A stretch of 64,000 nt of DNA from Microbacterium ureisolvens (GCF_015278315.1 NZ_JADIJE010000004.1:248001-312000); one strand, 5' to 3'. Shown: positions 16,838 through 24,917, numbered from the stretch's first letter. Numbers and translations are program-made. Notes: generated by a model not told the origin, from the sequence alone.

Positions 16838-17758
16838 TCAGCCGAGCAGCAGCGTCACGAGGATCAGCACCGGCACGCAGCCGATCGTGGTGAGGAAGAC
16901 GGTGTCGCGCGAGATGGTCTCGCCGACGTCGTAGCGCTGGGAGTAGTTGAAGACGTTCTGAGCGGTGGGGAGAGCGGCGAGCACGGTGACGATGAGCACG
17001 TCGTGCGCCGACAGGCCGAACACGAACTCGGCGACCGCCCAGGCGATCACCGGCATGGCGACGAGTTTCAGGGTCGTCGCCAGGACGATGTCACGCCGGC
17101 GGCCCGACGCGCCGAGCACGCGCTGCCCGTGCAGCGAGATGCCGTAGGCGATCAGGAGGATCGGCACGCAGGCGTTCGCGATGAGCATCGCCGGCTCCAT
17201 CACGATGGGCGGCAGCTCGATGCCCAGCACGGAGACGAGCGTTCCGAGCACTGAGCCGAGGACGATCGGGTTGGTGGCGACGCGGGCCACGGCACGCCAG
17301 AGCGAGGCGCGCGCGGTGGTCACGGCATCCAGGATCGCCATCGTGATGGGCGTGAACACCAGCAGCTGCATCAGGATCACGGGTGCCGGGTACGCAGCGC
17401 TGCCGAGCAGGTACAGCGACAGCGGGATGCCGATGTTGTTGGAGTTGACCTGGCCCGCGCTGAGGGCGCCGATCACGGTCTCGCCGGCCGAGCGCCGCCA
17501 GATCAGCCGCGCCACGAGCGCGTACGCGGCGATCACGACGACGGCGGCGATCGCCGACACCGGCAGGAGAGCGGAGAAGAGCGTCCGCACGTCGGCCTGC
17601 GCGAGCACCACGAACAGCAGGAACGGCGACAGCACGAAGAACGTGAGGCGCGCCAGCACGGGTTTCGCGTGCTCGCCCAGCAGATCGATGCGGCCGAGGA
17701 TCCATCCCACGAGGATCGCGACGCCCACCACGACGAACCCGGTGAGCGACTCCAGCAT
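16838..17758 (-). CDS. AEC (auxin efflux carrier) family permease
   Basis: This 306-residue protein has about ten hydrophobic helices and the AEC family pattern (GWILGRIDLLGEHAKPVLARLTFFVLSPFLLF near the start; LSAGQVNSNNIGIPL and LLIAYGISLHGQ further on). AEC members in bacteria usually move organic acids such as malate or malonate, or act near them. The ATG at 17758 has a TAGGCT -10 box exactly six bases upstream on the minus strand, so the transcript is probably leaderless. It is alone on its strand. The substrate cannot be told from the sequence. Confidence 0.85.
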   Translation of the reverse strand: MLESLTGFVVVGVAILVGWILGRIDLLGEHAKPVLARLTFFVLSPFLLFVVLAQADVRTLFSALLPVSAIAAVVVIAAYALVARLIWRRSAGETVIGALSAGQVNSNNIGIPLSLYLLGSAAYPAPVILMQLLVFTPITMAILDAVTTARASLWRAVARVATNPIVLGSVLGTLVSVLGIELPPIVMEPAMLIANACVPILLIAYGISLHGQRVLGASGRRRDIVLATTLKLVAMPVIAWAVAEFVFGLSAHDVLIVTVLAALPTAQNVFNYSQRYDVGETISRDTVFLTTIGCVPVLILVTLLLG

Positions 17759-17764
17759 GCTTCG

Positions 17765-17770
17765 AGCCTA
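17765..17770 (-). promoter_or_regulatory. Leaderless -10 box (TAGGCT) for AEC permease
   Basis: Minus-strand TAGGCT, six bases (CGAAGC) and ATG at 17758. Confidence 0.55.
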
Positions 17771-17844
17771 GGAAATCGTTTGCTTGCGGGCCAATCCTGC
17801 GTCGCCGTCTGACAGACTGGCACGCGCCGAACAAAGGAGAACGG

Positions 17845-18294
17845 ATGCCTGAACCTCGCGACCGCGCCACGCGCAAGTCCGATCTCATCGCGGCGCTGAC
17901 CGCACCGGCAGCCGACGTGTGGGTAGCCACCGCCTCGGCCGATGCCGCGCCGTATCTGGTGCCGTTGTCGCTGGCGTGGACGGACGACCGCGCGGTCATC
18001 GCCGTCGAGGCCGGCTCCGTCACGGCTCGCAACCTCGCCGGCTCCGGCGCTGCGCGCCTGGCCGTCGGGCCCACCCGCGACGTCGCGCTCCTCGACGTCG
18101 TGCTGGAGCGGTCCGCGGGCGTCGACGAGGACGCGGCACTCGGAGCGGCCTACGCCGCGCAGGCGGACTGGGACCCGCGGGGTCTCGCCGGCTACGTGTT
18201 CCTCGTGCTGCGACCGACGCGGATCCAGGCGTGGCGCGAGTCGAACGAGCTGTCCGGGCGCGTGCTCATGCGTGACGGCGCTTGGCTGGTCTGA
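17845..18294 (+). CDS. Pyridoxamine 5'-phosphate oxidase-like split-barrel protein
   Basis: This 149-residue protein has a split-barrel flavin-binding fold of the PNPOx-like superfamily (DVWVATASADAAPYLVPLSLAWTDDRAVIAVEAGSVTARNL, then GLAGYVFLVLRPTRIQAWRE). Such short proteins bind FMN or F420 and reduce small molecules or bind cofactors; the real substrate is not evident. ATG at 17845 follows the ribosome binding site AAAGGAGA. It is a single gene, and the 331 bases after it hold no gene. Confidence 0.75.
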   Translation: MPEPRDRATRKSDLIAALTAPAADVWVATASADAAPYLVPLSLAWTDDRAVIAVEAGSVTARNLAGSGAARLAVGPTRDVALLDVVLERSAGVDEDAALGAAYAAQADWDPRGLAGYVFLVLRPTRIQAWRESNELSGRVLMRDGAWLV

Positions 18295-18625
18295 ATGGCG
18301 CCGACGGATGCCGCAGCGCGAGCGCACGGAATGACAGCGGTGTAAGACGCGTGAGTCATCGGGTTGACTCCGGACGTCACGACGCGTCGCCTGAACGGCA
18401 CTCTGCCGACGCCGTCAACGGATGTTCTTTCGCAGCGCCTTCTCAGAACCCGGAAGGGGCTGTAGAGAAGGGGTTCGGCCTCAGACCGCTCCGGTGGAGA
18501 ACACCGCCGATAATGCACATTATGTCAGCTAGAGTTTCGGCCAGCTGCGGGATCCGCGTTCGCTGCTGTCCCCTGTCCGGAGTGCGCAGTGCGACGCGAC
18601 GCGTGGCTTCGACGCGGAGCAGCGC
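18295..18625. other. Gene-free convergent interval with several inverted repeats
   Basis: No credible gene is seen in these 331 bases between the ends of two convergent genes. Structure is present, though. A nested inverted repeat lies at 18346-18388: outer arms GACGCGT/ACGCGTC, inner arms GAGTCA/TGACTC. A 14-bp AT-rich palindrome ATAATGCACATTAT lies at 18510-18523. Local GC is lower than in the flanking genes. It may be an orphan regulatory site or a decayed gene. Confidence 0.5.
18510..18523. promoter_or_regulatory. AT-rich palindrome, possible orphan operator
   Basis: ATAATGCACATTAT is a perfect 14-bp palindrome in DNA where A/T runs are rare. Neither neighbouring gene starts near it. The function is unknown. 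Confidence 0.35.
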
Positions 18626-18985
18626 CTACACGAGGAAGCAGTACACCCCCGTTGCGACGCAGATCACCAGCATCCCTGTCGCGTTGACGAAGAGATTGCG
18701 GCCGAAGTCGCGTGCACGGATGTGCATCGCGATCGCCACCACGAAGTAGGCGACGAGGCACACCGACGTCAGTGCGGCGAGTCCGGGGATCCAGATGCCG
18801 GCCACCAGTCCCCCGGCGGCGGCGAACTTGATCGGCGGCATGATCCACCACAGCCGCCGGGGCCAGCCGACGTCCTCGAAGCAGCGGGCGATGAAGCGCG
18901 CGGGCTTCAGGCACAGCAGGCCGTCGCCGAGCGAGATCGCCGCGAGAAGGACGACGGGCCAGACCGGATCCGGCAGGAGTGTCAT
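18626..18985 (-). CDS. DoxX-like small membrane protein
   Basis: This 119-residue protein has four hydrophobic helices of the DoxX-like family (VVLLAAISLGDGLLCL, FIARCFEDVGWPRRLWWIMPPIKFAAAGGLVAGIW, LTSVCLVAYFVVAIAMHI, NLFVNATGMLVICVATGVYCFL). Members are linked to thiol or oxidative stress in some actinobacteria, but most are uncharacterised. ATG at 18985 is favoured over an open frame to 19126 because the family pattern begins there. The gene diverges from a TetR regulator whose likely operator (18997-19016) lies just upstream of this start, so it is very probably the regulator's target. Confidence 0.82.
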   Translation of the reverse strand: MTLLPDPVWPVVLLAAISLGDGLLCLKPARFIARCFEDVGWPRRLWWIMPPIKFAAAGGLVAGIWIPGLAALTSVCLVAYFVVAIAMHIRARDFGRNLFVNATGMLVICVATGVYCFLV

Positions 18986-18996
18986 GCTCGCAACGT

Positions 18997-19016
18997 ACCA
19001 TACGGTTTGGTATGGT
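18997..19016. promoter_or_regulatory. TetR-type operator between DoxX-like gene and tetR
   Basis: Perfect inverted repeat ACCATAC-N6-GTATGGT centred in the 37 bases that separate the divergent starts at 18985 (minus) and 19023 (plus). Size and position suit autoregulation by the adjacent TetR protein and repression of the DoxX-like gene. Confidence 0.7.
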
Positions 19017-19022
19017 GGCCAT

Positions 19023-19556
19023 ATGTCGCGACAACGGTGGATCGACGAAGGGCTTGCCGTCCTCGCCGAGGAAGGCGTCTCCGCGGTGCGCATCGATCGC
19101 ATCGCGCCGCGGGTCGGCCTCAGCAAGGGTTCGTTCTTCCATCACTTCGCCAATGCGGCTGCGTACCGCTCCGCGCTGCTCGACGAGTGGCGCGCCCGCG
19201 CCGTCGAACAGTTGGCCCAGGCGCCCGAGGTGTCCGAGCTCGCAGCCCTGGTGGCGGCGGGCGACGATGTGGTCGACGTGCGCCTCGAGCGCGCGATCCG
19301 AGCGTGGGCTCAGCACGACCCCACTGCGGCGGCGGCGCTGGAGCAGGTCGACGGCGAGCGGCTGTCCGCGCTCAGACGGGCCTGGGCGGCGCGCGTGACG
19401 GACCCGGAGCGGGCACGGGCGGCGGCCCTGCTCCCCCACCTCGTGGTGATCGGTGCGACCGTGGCCCGTCCTGCCACGAGCCAGGAGGACCTCGCTGCGG
19501 TGTTCCAGCTGCTCGCCGAGCTCATCCCGGCGGTGGGCGGCGCCGACGGCGGCTGA
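19023..19556 (+). CDS. TetR family transcriptional regulator
   Basis: This 177-residue protein has an N-terminal TetR helix-turn-helix (residues about 5-50: LAVLAEEGVSAVRIDRIAPRVGLSKGSFFHHFANAAAY-like) and an all-helical ligand-binding domain. ATG at 19023 sits seven bases after the inverted repeat ACCATAC-N6-GTATGGT, so the repressor probably controls itself and the divergent DoxX-like gene. The tail is Gly/Ala-rich. The inducer is unknown. A frame running upstream to 18795 is rejected because it crosses the operator. Confidence 0.88.
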   Translation: MSRQRWIDEGLAVLAEEGVSAVRIDRIAPRVGLSKGSFFHHFANAAAYRSALLDEWRARAVEQLAQAPEVSELAALVAAGDDVVDVRLERAIRAWAQHDPTAAAALEQVDGERLSALRRAWAARVTDPERARAAALLPHLVVIGATVARPATSQEDLAAVFQLLAELIPAVGGADGG

Positions 19557-19612
19557 GGCGTCGCCCGGGCGATCCCTGCGAGCCCTGCCTCGTCGCGGCA
19601 CGGCTGCTCTGG

Positions 19613-19618
19613 CAGACT
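19613..19618 (+). promoter_or_regulatory. Possible leaderless -10 box (CAGACT) for GNAT gene
   Basis: CAGACT is six bases (GCCGGG) before ATG 19625. The first base is atypical, so support is mainly the spacing. Confidence 0.35.
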
Positions 19619-19624
19619 GCCGGG

Positions 19625-20311
19625 ATGCCGCACACCGACGCCCTCGCCCGCCTGTGGCCCGCCTCCGCCGTGCGGGTGCGAGCGGGCGCCCTCGAACTCC
19701 GCTGGATCGACGACGACCTGCTCGTGGAGCTGGCAGAGCTCGCCGGTCGCGGCATCCATGATCCCGAAGCGATGCCCTTCGAGCATCCGTGGTCGCGGGG
19801 CACGGCCGACGAGGTCGCGCGCAGCGTCCTCACGTACCAGTGGAGCCACCGCGGATCGATCTCACCCGTGGCGTTCACCCTCGAACTGGCGGTGATCCGC
19901 GCGGGCATGCCCGTCGGAGTGCAGGGCCTGACGGCCCAGGATTGGCCGGTGCTCCGCCGCGTCACCACCGGATCCTGGCTGGGTCGCGAGCATCAGGGAC
20001 GCGGAACGGGGACGCGCATGAGGATTCTGGCCCTGCATCTCGCGTTCGAGGGCCTCGGTGCGCGCGAGGCGACCTCGGGGGCATTCGTCGACAACGGTCC
20101 CTCGAACGCGGTCTCCAGACGCCTGGGCTACGAGCCTGACGGGGCCTTCTTCGTCGCCCGCGAGGGCGTCGCTGTGCTGCACAACCGCTGGACGATGTCG
20201 CGCGAGAGGTGGGACGCCGTCCGCGCCGATCACCGCAAGCGCCTCGGCGCCGAGATCGACCTTCACGGCGTCGATGGACTGCGCTCTCAGCTCGACATGG
20301 CACCGGAGTAG
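19625..20311 (+). CDS. GNAT family N-acetyltransferase
   Basis: This 228-residue protein resembles RimJ/RimL-like acetyltransferases. Residues about 45-75 carry the MPFEHPWSRGT stretch, the acetyl-CoA binding loop reads REHQGRGTGTRMRILALHLAFE (around residue 122), and VDNGPSNAVSRRLGYEPDG follows. It would transfer acetyl from acetyl-CoA to an amine, perhaps a protein N-terminus or a small molecule. The ATG at 19625 is preceded by a weak -10-like hexamer at leaderless distance. A 13-bp terminator follows the stop by 14 bases. The substrate is not inferable. Confidence 0.82.
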   Translation: MPHTDALARLWPASAVRVRAGALELRWIDDDLLVELAELAGRGIHDPEAMPFEHPWSRGTADEVARSVLTYQWSHRGSISPVAFTLELAVIRAGMPVGVQGLTAQDWPVLRRVTTGSWLGREHQGRGTGTRMRILALHLAFEGLGAREATSGAFVDNGPSNAVSRRLGYEPDGAFFVAREGVAVLHNRWTMSRERWDAVRADHRKRLGAEIDLHGVDGLRSQLDMAPE

Positions 20312-20325
20312 CCCGTAGACGCCGT

Positions 20326-20355
20326 CGACCGCGGGCGCCGAAGCGCCCGCGGTCG
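20326..20355. terminator. 13-bp hairpin terminator
   Basis: Arms CGACCGCGGGCGC and GCGCCCGCGGTCG with loop CGAA, followed by AAAA. It lies between the convergent GNAT and DUF6458-like genes. Confidence 0.75.
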
Positions 20356-20365
20356 AAAAGGTCGG

Positions 20366-20629
20366 TCAGAGTCCGGCGGCGTCGTCCGTCGAGGCCGTGC
20401 TGCGACGGGTGACCTGCTCGCCCGCCGCGGGGTCGACGGCCGTGCGCGTGACGGAATCCGACCGGCGGCGGCGCGCCAACAGGATGATGCCGACGATGAA
20501 GATGACGGCTCCTGCGCCCATCAGGATGTAGCCGATCATGTCGAGGTTGACCCATTCGACCTCTACGTTCACCGCGAACGCGAGGATCGCTCCGATGGCG
20601 AAGAGGGCGATGCCTGCTCCGATACTCAT
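20366..20629 (-). CDS. Small two-helix membrane protein (DUF6458-like)
   Basis: This 87-residue protein has two transmembrane helices (SIGAGIALFAIGAILAFAVNV and IGYILMGAGAVIFIVGIILLA), separated by a short acidic loop, and a charged cytoplasmic tail beginning RRRRSDS. It matches DUF6458 proteins, common in Microbacteriaceae and of unknown function. ATG at 20629 is preceded by GAAAGGA. It is a single gene facing the GNAT gene across a shared terminator. Confidence 0.78.
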   Translation of the reverse strand: MSIGAGIALFAIGAILAFAVNVEVEWVNLDMIGYILMGAGAVIFIVGIILLARRRRSDSVTRTAVDPAAGEQVTRRSTASTDDAAGL

Positions 20630-20829
20630 GCGAGGTGTCCTTTCCGGGGCGCGGCCACTAGCCCTCCCCTGTTTCGGGACGAATGGTCCCGCGCCTACGC
20701 TTCCGCATCCGGTCGCCTCCTCGGGAGGGGCTTGACAGCGGGCGGATGCCTCCTCCCGGAGATCACCGTGATCAGAGGGCTGTTCGGCGGTGCGAGAAGA
20801 CGCCGGCGGGCGGCATCCGTCGCGGTGAC

Positions 20830-20835
20830 TACTGT
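20830..20835 (+). promoter_or_regulatory. Leaderless -10 box (TACTGT) for MFS gene
   Basis: TACTGT, six bases (GGAATG), then GTG at 20842. The ATG at 20839 falls inside the spacer, so the box argues for the GTG start. Confidence 0.5.
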
Positions 20836-20841
20836 GGAATG

Positions 20842-22182
20842 GTGCACAGTCTGTCCCGTCCCCGCGCGGCGGGGCCGGGACTGCGTGCGTGGGTGATCTG
20901 GACCGTCGGCGTCGCCGCCTACGTGCTGGCCATCACGAACCGCTCCTCGCTGAGCGCGGTCGGTGTCGATGCGGCGGCCCGGTTCGATGCCGACGCGGCG
21001 ACGCTGTCGCTGTTCGCGGTCGTGCAGCTCGCGGTCTACGGCGGGATGCAGATCCCGATCGGGGTGCTGCTGGACCGGTACGGAGCCAGGCCGATCATGA
21101 CGGTGGGCATGCTGCTGATGGCGGTCGGGCAGCTGACCATGGCGCTCTCCCCCAGCGTCGGCGTCGCGATCCTCGCCCGCATGCTGCTGGGCGCCGGTGA
21201 CGCCGCCGTCTTCCCCGGCGTGCTGCGGCTCATCGCGACCTGGTTCCCCGCGCAGCGCGGGCCCCTCATGGTGCAGTTCACGGGCATCGTGGGCCAGGCC
21301 GGTCAGCTTGTCGCGCTGATCCCGCTGGCGGCGCTCCTGCATGCCACGTCCTGGACGATCACCTTCGGCAGCATCGCCGGCCTCGGCGTGCTCTTCGCCA
21401 TCCTGGTGTTCCTGCTGATCCGCAACCACCCTCCGGACCGCGACGAAGACGTGTCGGTCGACACTGACACCGGCGCCATCCGCGTCGTCACGTCGGCCGT
21501 CGACACCGGGGTCGGGATCCGCGCGGCGTGGGCGCATCCGGGAACGCGGCTCGCGTTCTGGTCGCACTTCACCACGCCCTTCGCGGGGACGGCGTTCGTC
21601 CTGCTGTGGGGCATGCCGTTCCTCACCGCCGGCGAGGGTCGCACGACGGCGGAGGCCGCCTCGATCATGTCGCTCTACGTGGTTGTGGGCATGGCGCTCG
21701 GCCCCATCATGGGCGAGCTGTCGCGGCGCATCCCGCACCTGCGGTCGCGAGCCCTCGTGCTGCCGACCGTGGGCGTGCAGGCACTCGCGTGGCTCGTCGT
21801 CATCGCTTATCCCGAGCCGGCGCCGCTGTGGCTGCTGCTCGTGCTGGCGGTGGCGCTGGCGACGGGCGGACCCGCGTCGATGATCGCCTTCGACCACGCA
21901 CGGACCCACAACCCCACGCACCGCCTCAGCACGGCCACCGGCGTCACCAACGCCGGCGGGTTCCTGGCGGCGCTGCTGGCCATCCTGCTGATCGGCCTCG
22001 CCCTCGACCTGCAGGGTGCGGGCACGCCCGACACGTACAACCTCGACGCCTTCCGCATCGCGTTCCTCCTGCAGGTGCCGCTGTGGGCCCTGGGAAGCAT
22101 CTTCATCGTGATCGAGCGCAAGCGCACGCGCATCCGGCTCGGGATGGACCCGCCGCGCACTCGCCGCCGTCGGCAGCGCTGA
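20842..22182 (+). CDS. Major facilitator superfamily transporter
   Basis: This transporter of about 446 residues has twelve predicted helices, with the MFS motif A-like loop LLDRYGARPIMTVG between helices 2 and 3 and a long hydrophilic central loop (residues about 195-225, DRDEDVSVDTDTGAIR). The C-terminal tail is very basic. It resembles nitrate/cyanate or sugar-phosphate-type MFS proteins, but the substrate is unclear. The start is GTG at 20842 from the leaderless -10 box; ATG 20839 adds one residue. The 137 bases downstream lead to psuG with its own -10 box, so it could, but need not, supply a nucleoside to that pathway. Confidence 0.85.
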   Translation: MHSLSRPRAAGPGLRAWVIWTVGVAAYVLAITNRSSLSAVGVDAAARFDADAATLSLFAVVQLAVYGGMQIPIGVLLDRYGARPIMTVGMLLMAVGQLTMALSPSVGVAILARMLLGAGDAAVFPGVLRLIATWFPAQRGPLMVQFTGIVGQAGQLVALIPLAALLHATSWTITFGSIAGLGVLFAILVFLLIRNHPPDRDEDVSVDTDTGAIRVVTSAVDTGVGIRAAWAHPGTRLAFWSHFTTPFAGTAFVLLWGMPFLTAGEGRTTAEAASIMSLYVVVGMALGPIMGELSRRIPHLRSRALVLPTVGVQALAWLVVIAYPEPAPLWLLLVLAVALATGGPASMIAFDHARTHNPTHRLSTATGVTNAGGFLAALLAILLIGLALDLQGAGTPDTYNLDAFRIAFLLQVPLWALGSIFIVIERKRTRIRLGMDPPRTRRRRQR

Positions 22183-22272
22183 CACGCGACTCGGATGCCC
22201 GCGATCCCCGGCTCGCGCGCGGAGCGGACGGACTCGCCGCATCCCGCTGGTCCGGTGGGGTCTCAGAGTCAG

Positions 22273-22278
22273 TACTGT
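22273..22278 (+). promoter_or_regulatory. -10 box (TACTGT) for psuG-kinase operon
   Basis: TACTGT lies about 40 bases before the ATG at 22319, which has GAAAGGA as ribosome binding site, so this is a leadered promoter. Confidence 0.4.
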
Positions 22279-22318
22279 GGCGCTAACCCGGCTGGCCCAG
22301 CCCTTCGAAAGGACGGCC

Positions 22319-23230
22319 ATGAGCGATCCCCTCGTCGTCGCGCAGGAGGTGCGTGACGCCGTCGCCGCCGGCGATCCCGTGCTCGCCCTCGAATCCACGA
22401 TCTTCACGCACGGGCTGCCCAGGCCGCGCAACCTCGACGTCGCTCTCGAGGCTGAGGCGCGGGTGCGCGCGCTGGGTGTCGTGCCCGCGACGATCGGCGT
22501 GGTCGAAGGTCGACCCACCGTCGGTCTGACGCCCGACCAGATCGAGACGCTCTCGACAGCGGAGGGCGTGGTCAAGGCGAGCGTGCGCGATGTGCCTGTC
22601 GCCGCCGTGAAGGGGCTCAGCGCCGGGACGACGGTGGCCGCCACGGCGCACCTGGCGGCACGGGCCGGCGTGAAGGTGTTCTCGACCGGTGGACTGGGCG
22701 GAGTGCACCGCGGGGCGCCTCATACCTTCGACGAGTCGGCCGATCTCCCGACGCTGGCGGGGCTGCCGCTGGTGATCGTGAGCGCCGGGGTCAAGTCGAT
22801 CCTCGACATCCCTCTCACGCTGGAGCGACTGGAGACCCTGAACCTCGCCGTCGTGGGGTACCGCACCACGGACTACCCCGCGTTCTACGTGTCCGACTCC
22901 GGCCACGACCTGGAGTATTCGGTCGACTCCCCCGCCGAGATCGCCGAGATCGTGCGCATGCGAGACGGGCTGGGGATCACCTCCACGCTGCTCGTCGCGA
23001 AGCCGGTGGCACAGGCGCGGCAGCTCGATCCGGCCCTTCACGACGACGTCCTGGCCCGTGCGCTCGCCGCGGCCGACGCGCAGGGCGTGTCGGGGCACGA
23101 CACCACGCCCTTCCTCCTCGACTTCCTGCAGCGCGAGACCGGCGGGCGCAGCCTCGACGTCAACGTCGAGGTGTATCGCGGCAACGTGGATCTCGGCGCC
23201 CGCATCGCGCGGGCGCTCGCGGACGCCTGA
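22319..23230 (+). CDS. psuG: Pseudouridine-5'-phosphate glycosidase
   Basis: This 303-residue enzyme splits pseudouridine 5'-phosphate into uracil and ribose 5-phosphate. Family motifs are plain: ALESTIFTHGLPRPRNLDVA near the N-terminus, TTVAATAHLAARAGVKVFSTGGLGGVHRG in the middle, and VEVYRGNVDLGARIA at the end. It is cytoplasmic. ATG at 22319 follows GAAAGGA. The stop overlaps the start of a PfkB-family kinase gene, the usual partner that makes pseudouridine 5'-phosphate. Together they form a two-gene pseudouridine salvage operon. Confidence 0.95.
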   Translation: MSDPLVVAQEVRDAVAAGDPVLALESTIFTHGLPRPRNLDVALEAEARVRALGVVPATIGVVEGRPTVGLTPDQIETLSTAEGVVKASVRDVPVAAVKGLSAGTTVAATAHLAARAGVKVFSTGGLGGVHRGAPHTFDESADLPTLAGLPLVIVSAGVKSILDIPLTLERLETLNLAVVGYRTTDYPAFYVSDSGHDLEYSVDSPAEIAEIVRMRDGLGITSTLLVAKPVAQARQLDPALHDDVLARALAAADAQGVSGHDTTPFLLDFLQRETGGRSLDVNVEVYRGNVDLGARIARALADA

Positions 23231-24072
23231 TGCTCGTCGTGATCGGCGATCTGGTCGCCGACCTGATCGTCCTCGGCGGCGCGTCGCTGGAACGCGGCAC
23301 CGACAACCCCGCCGAGGTGCGCCTCACGCGGGGCGGGAGTGCTGCGAACGTGGCGGTCGCCGCCGCCGCGCGGCATCCGGTCCGCTTCATCGGCCGGGTC
23401 GGCGACGACACGCTCGGCCGCACGCTCGTCAGTGAGCTCGAGGCGGCGGGCGTCGACGCGCGGGTGCAGCGGGATGGTCGCACCGGGTCGATCGTCGTGC
23501 TCGTGGATGCCGTCGGCGAGCGCACCATGATCACCGATCGTGGTGCGGCGGCGGAGCTCGACGCGATCGATCCGGAGTGGATGGACGGCGCGGACTGGGT
23601 GCACCTGCCGCTCTACGGTTTCGAGACCCCGCTCTCACGGAAGGCGGTGACGGATGCCGCGACCCGCGCCGCCGCGCGCGGCGCCCGGGTGAGCCTCGAT
23701 CTGTCGAGCGTGGCGACACTGCGAGAGCTCGAAGCGCAGCACCTGCGGACGCTGCTGGCGGACCTCCGGCCGGACGTGGTGTTCGCGAACGAGGACGAGG
23801 CGCGCACCGCGGCCGCCCTCGGCATCACCCCCGGCGGCGTGTACGTGGTCAAGCGCGGTGCGGAGCCCGTGGTCGTGTCGGCCGACGGTGAGTCGGTCGA
23901 GGTGGCCGTCGATCGGGTCGACGACGTGCAGGACTCCACGGGTGCCGGCGATGCCTTCGCCGCCGGGTACATCGTCGCGGCCCTGGCCGGCGCCGGCCCG
24001 ACCGAGAGCGCCCGGGCCGGCAGCGTGCTCGCGATGCAGGCGCTGCGCCGCCCGGGCGCTCTGTCAGGGTGA
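23230..24072 (+). CDS. PfkB family carbohydrate kinase, probable pseudouridine kinase
   Basis: This 280-residue kinase is of the ribokinase/PfkB family. The N-terminal VIGDLVADL and GGSAANVAVAAA patterns bind substrate, and the C-terminal DDVQDSTGAGDAFAAGYI carries the anion hole and catalytic Asp. Its ATG overlaps the psuG stop by one base. Since psuG needs pseudouridine 5'-phosphate, pseudouridine kinase is the most likely activity, but family members also phosphorylate ribose, fructose or adenosine, so the substrate is inferred from context only. Confidence 0.85.
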   Translation: MLVVIGDLVADLIVLGGASLERGTDNPAEVRLTRGGSAANVAVAAAARHPVRFIGRVGDDTLGRTLVSELEAAGVDARVQRDGRTGSIVVLVDAVGERTMITDRGAAAELDAIDPEWMDGADWVHLPLYGFETPLSRKAVTDAATRAAARGARVSLDLSSVATLRELEAQHLRTLLADLRPDVVFANEDEARTAAALGITPGGVYVVKRGAEPVVVSADGESVEVAVDRVDDVQDSTGAGDAFAAGYIVAALAGAGPTESARAGSVLAMQALRRPGALSG

Positions 24073-24085
24073 GGACGGGCTCCGG

Positions 24086-24532
24086 TCAGGCGCTCTGGAG
24101 CTGTTCCAGCACCCGCTCGATGTCGTCGATGAACGCGTTGTAGCCGGCGATCGTGGCCGCGACCTGCTCGTCGGTGAAGTCGCTGCGGTCCTGGCGGATC
24201 GTGAGCACCGTGCCGTCTGCGGACTCCTCCAGGTCGAACAGGACGGGCAGCCCCGTGTCGTCTCCGGGCTGGTCGGTGAGACTCATGGCGATGTGGGAGG
24301 GCGGCTCGACGACGCGATACTCCCCCGACCAGTCGATGCGGTTGCCGTCGGGCAGGATCATCACCGCCCGGAAGGCCCCGCCGGGGCGGACGTCCATCGT
24401 GAGGCTCTCCTGCGGCACCTCGACGGCGGCGGTGCCGAACCAGACGGCGAAGTGCTCGGGCTTGGTGATGGCCTCGAACACGAGCTCGCGCGGCGCGCGC
24501 AGGGTGCGGGTCACGGTGAAGTACTCAGTCAT
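24086..24532 (-). CDS. SRPBCC (AHSA1-like) domain protein
   Basis: This 148-residue protein is a START-like barrel of the AHSA1 group (TRTLRAPRELVFEAITKPEHFAVWFG at the start; GGAFRAVMILPDG and SHIAMSLTDQPG inside). These small ligand-binding proteins are nearly always encoded with an ArsR regulator in actinobacteria; here the regulator gene overlaps this one by eight bases. Function is not described; binding of a hydrophobic ligand is presumed. It is co-transcribed with the ArsR gene from the operator region at 24927-24967. Confidence 0.85.
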   Translation of the reverse strand: MTEYFTVTRTLRAPRELVFEAITKPEHFAVWFGTAAVEVPQESLTMDVRPGGAFRAVMILPDGNRIDWSGEYRVVEPPSHIAMSLTDQPGDDTGLPVLFDLEESADGTVLTIRQDRSDFTDEQVAATIAGYNAFIDDIERVLEQLQSA

Positions 24533-24917
24533 GGTCGTTCTCCTTGTCAGGTACGGCGGGCGCGTCGCCCGCCGACGGGTCGTGCGGCGGTATGCCCAGC
24601 TGCTGCAGGGCGTTGAGGTACTGATCGAGGGCGCCGAGGCTGTCTTCCCAGAACCGTGCGTAGTCGCCGATCCAGTCGGATGCCGCGGCCAGCGGTCGCG
24701 CGTCGAGCCGGGCCGGCCGGTACTGTGCGTTCCGCCCCCGGGTGACGAGCCCCGCCCCCTCGAGCACCCGGAGGTGCTTCGACACGGCCGCGAACGTCAT
24801 GTCGAACGGCTCGGCGAGCTCCCCCACCGTCGCCTCCCCCTCCGCGAGCCGCGCGAGCATGGCGCGGCGGGTGGGATCGGCGAGGGCCGCGAAGGTACGA
24901 CTCAGTGTGTCGGTCAT
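24525..24917 (-). CDS. ArsR family winged-helix repressor
   Basis: This 130-residue regulator has an ArsR-type winged helix (FAALADPTRRAMLARLAEGEATVGELAEPFDMTFAAVSKHLRVLEGAGLV) and no metal-binding cysteine motif. It resembles SdpR-like repressors paired with SRPBCC proteins. ATG at 24917 is preceded by AAGGAGG on its strand; an extension to 25067 is rejected because it runs through the operator. An 11-bp inverted repeat upstream is its probable binding site, and a DHFR-like gene diverges from the same region. The signal is unknown. Confidence 0.88.
   Translation of the reverse strand: MTDTLSRTFAALADPTRRAMLARLAEGEATVGELAEPFDMTFAAVSKHLRVLEGAGLVTRGRNAQYRPARLDARPLAAASDWIGDYARFWEDSLGALDQYLNALQQLGIPPHDPSAGDAPAVPDKENDHD

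Noticed and set aside
18282..18749. 155-codon plus-strand frame across the gap at 18.3-18.6 kb
   Set aside because: It runs from one gene end into the DoxX-like gene, with no ribosome binding site, domain or sensible composition.
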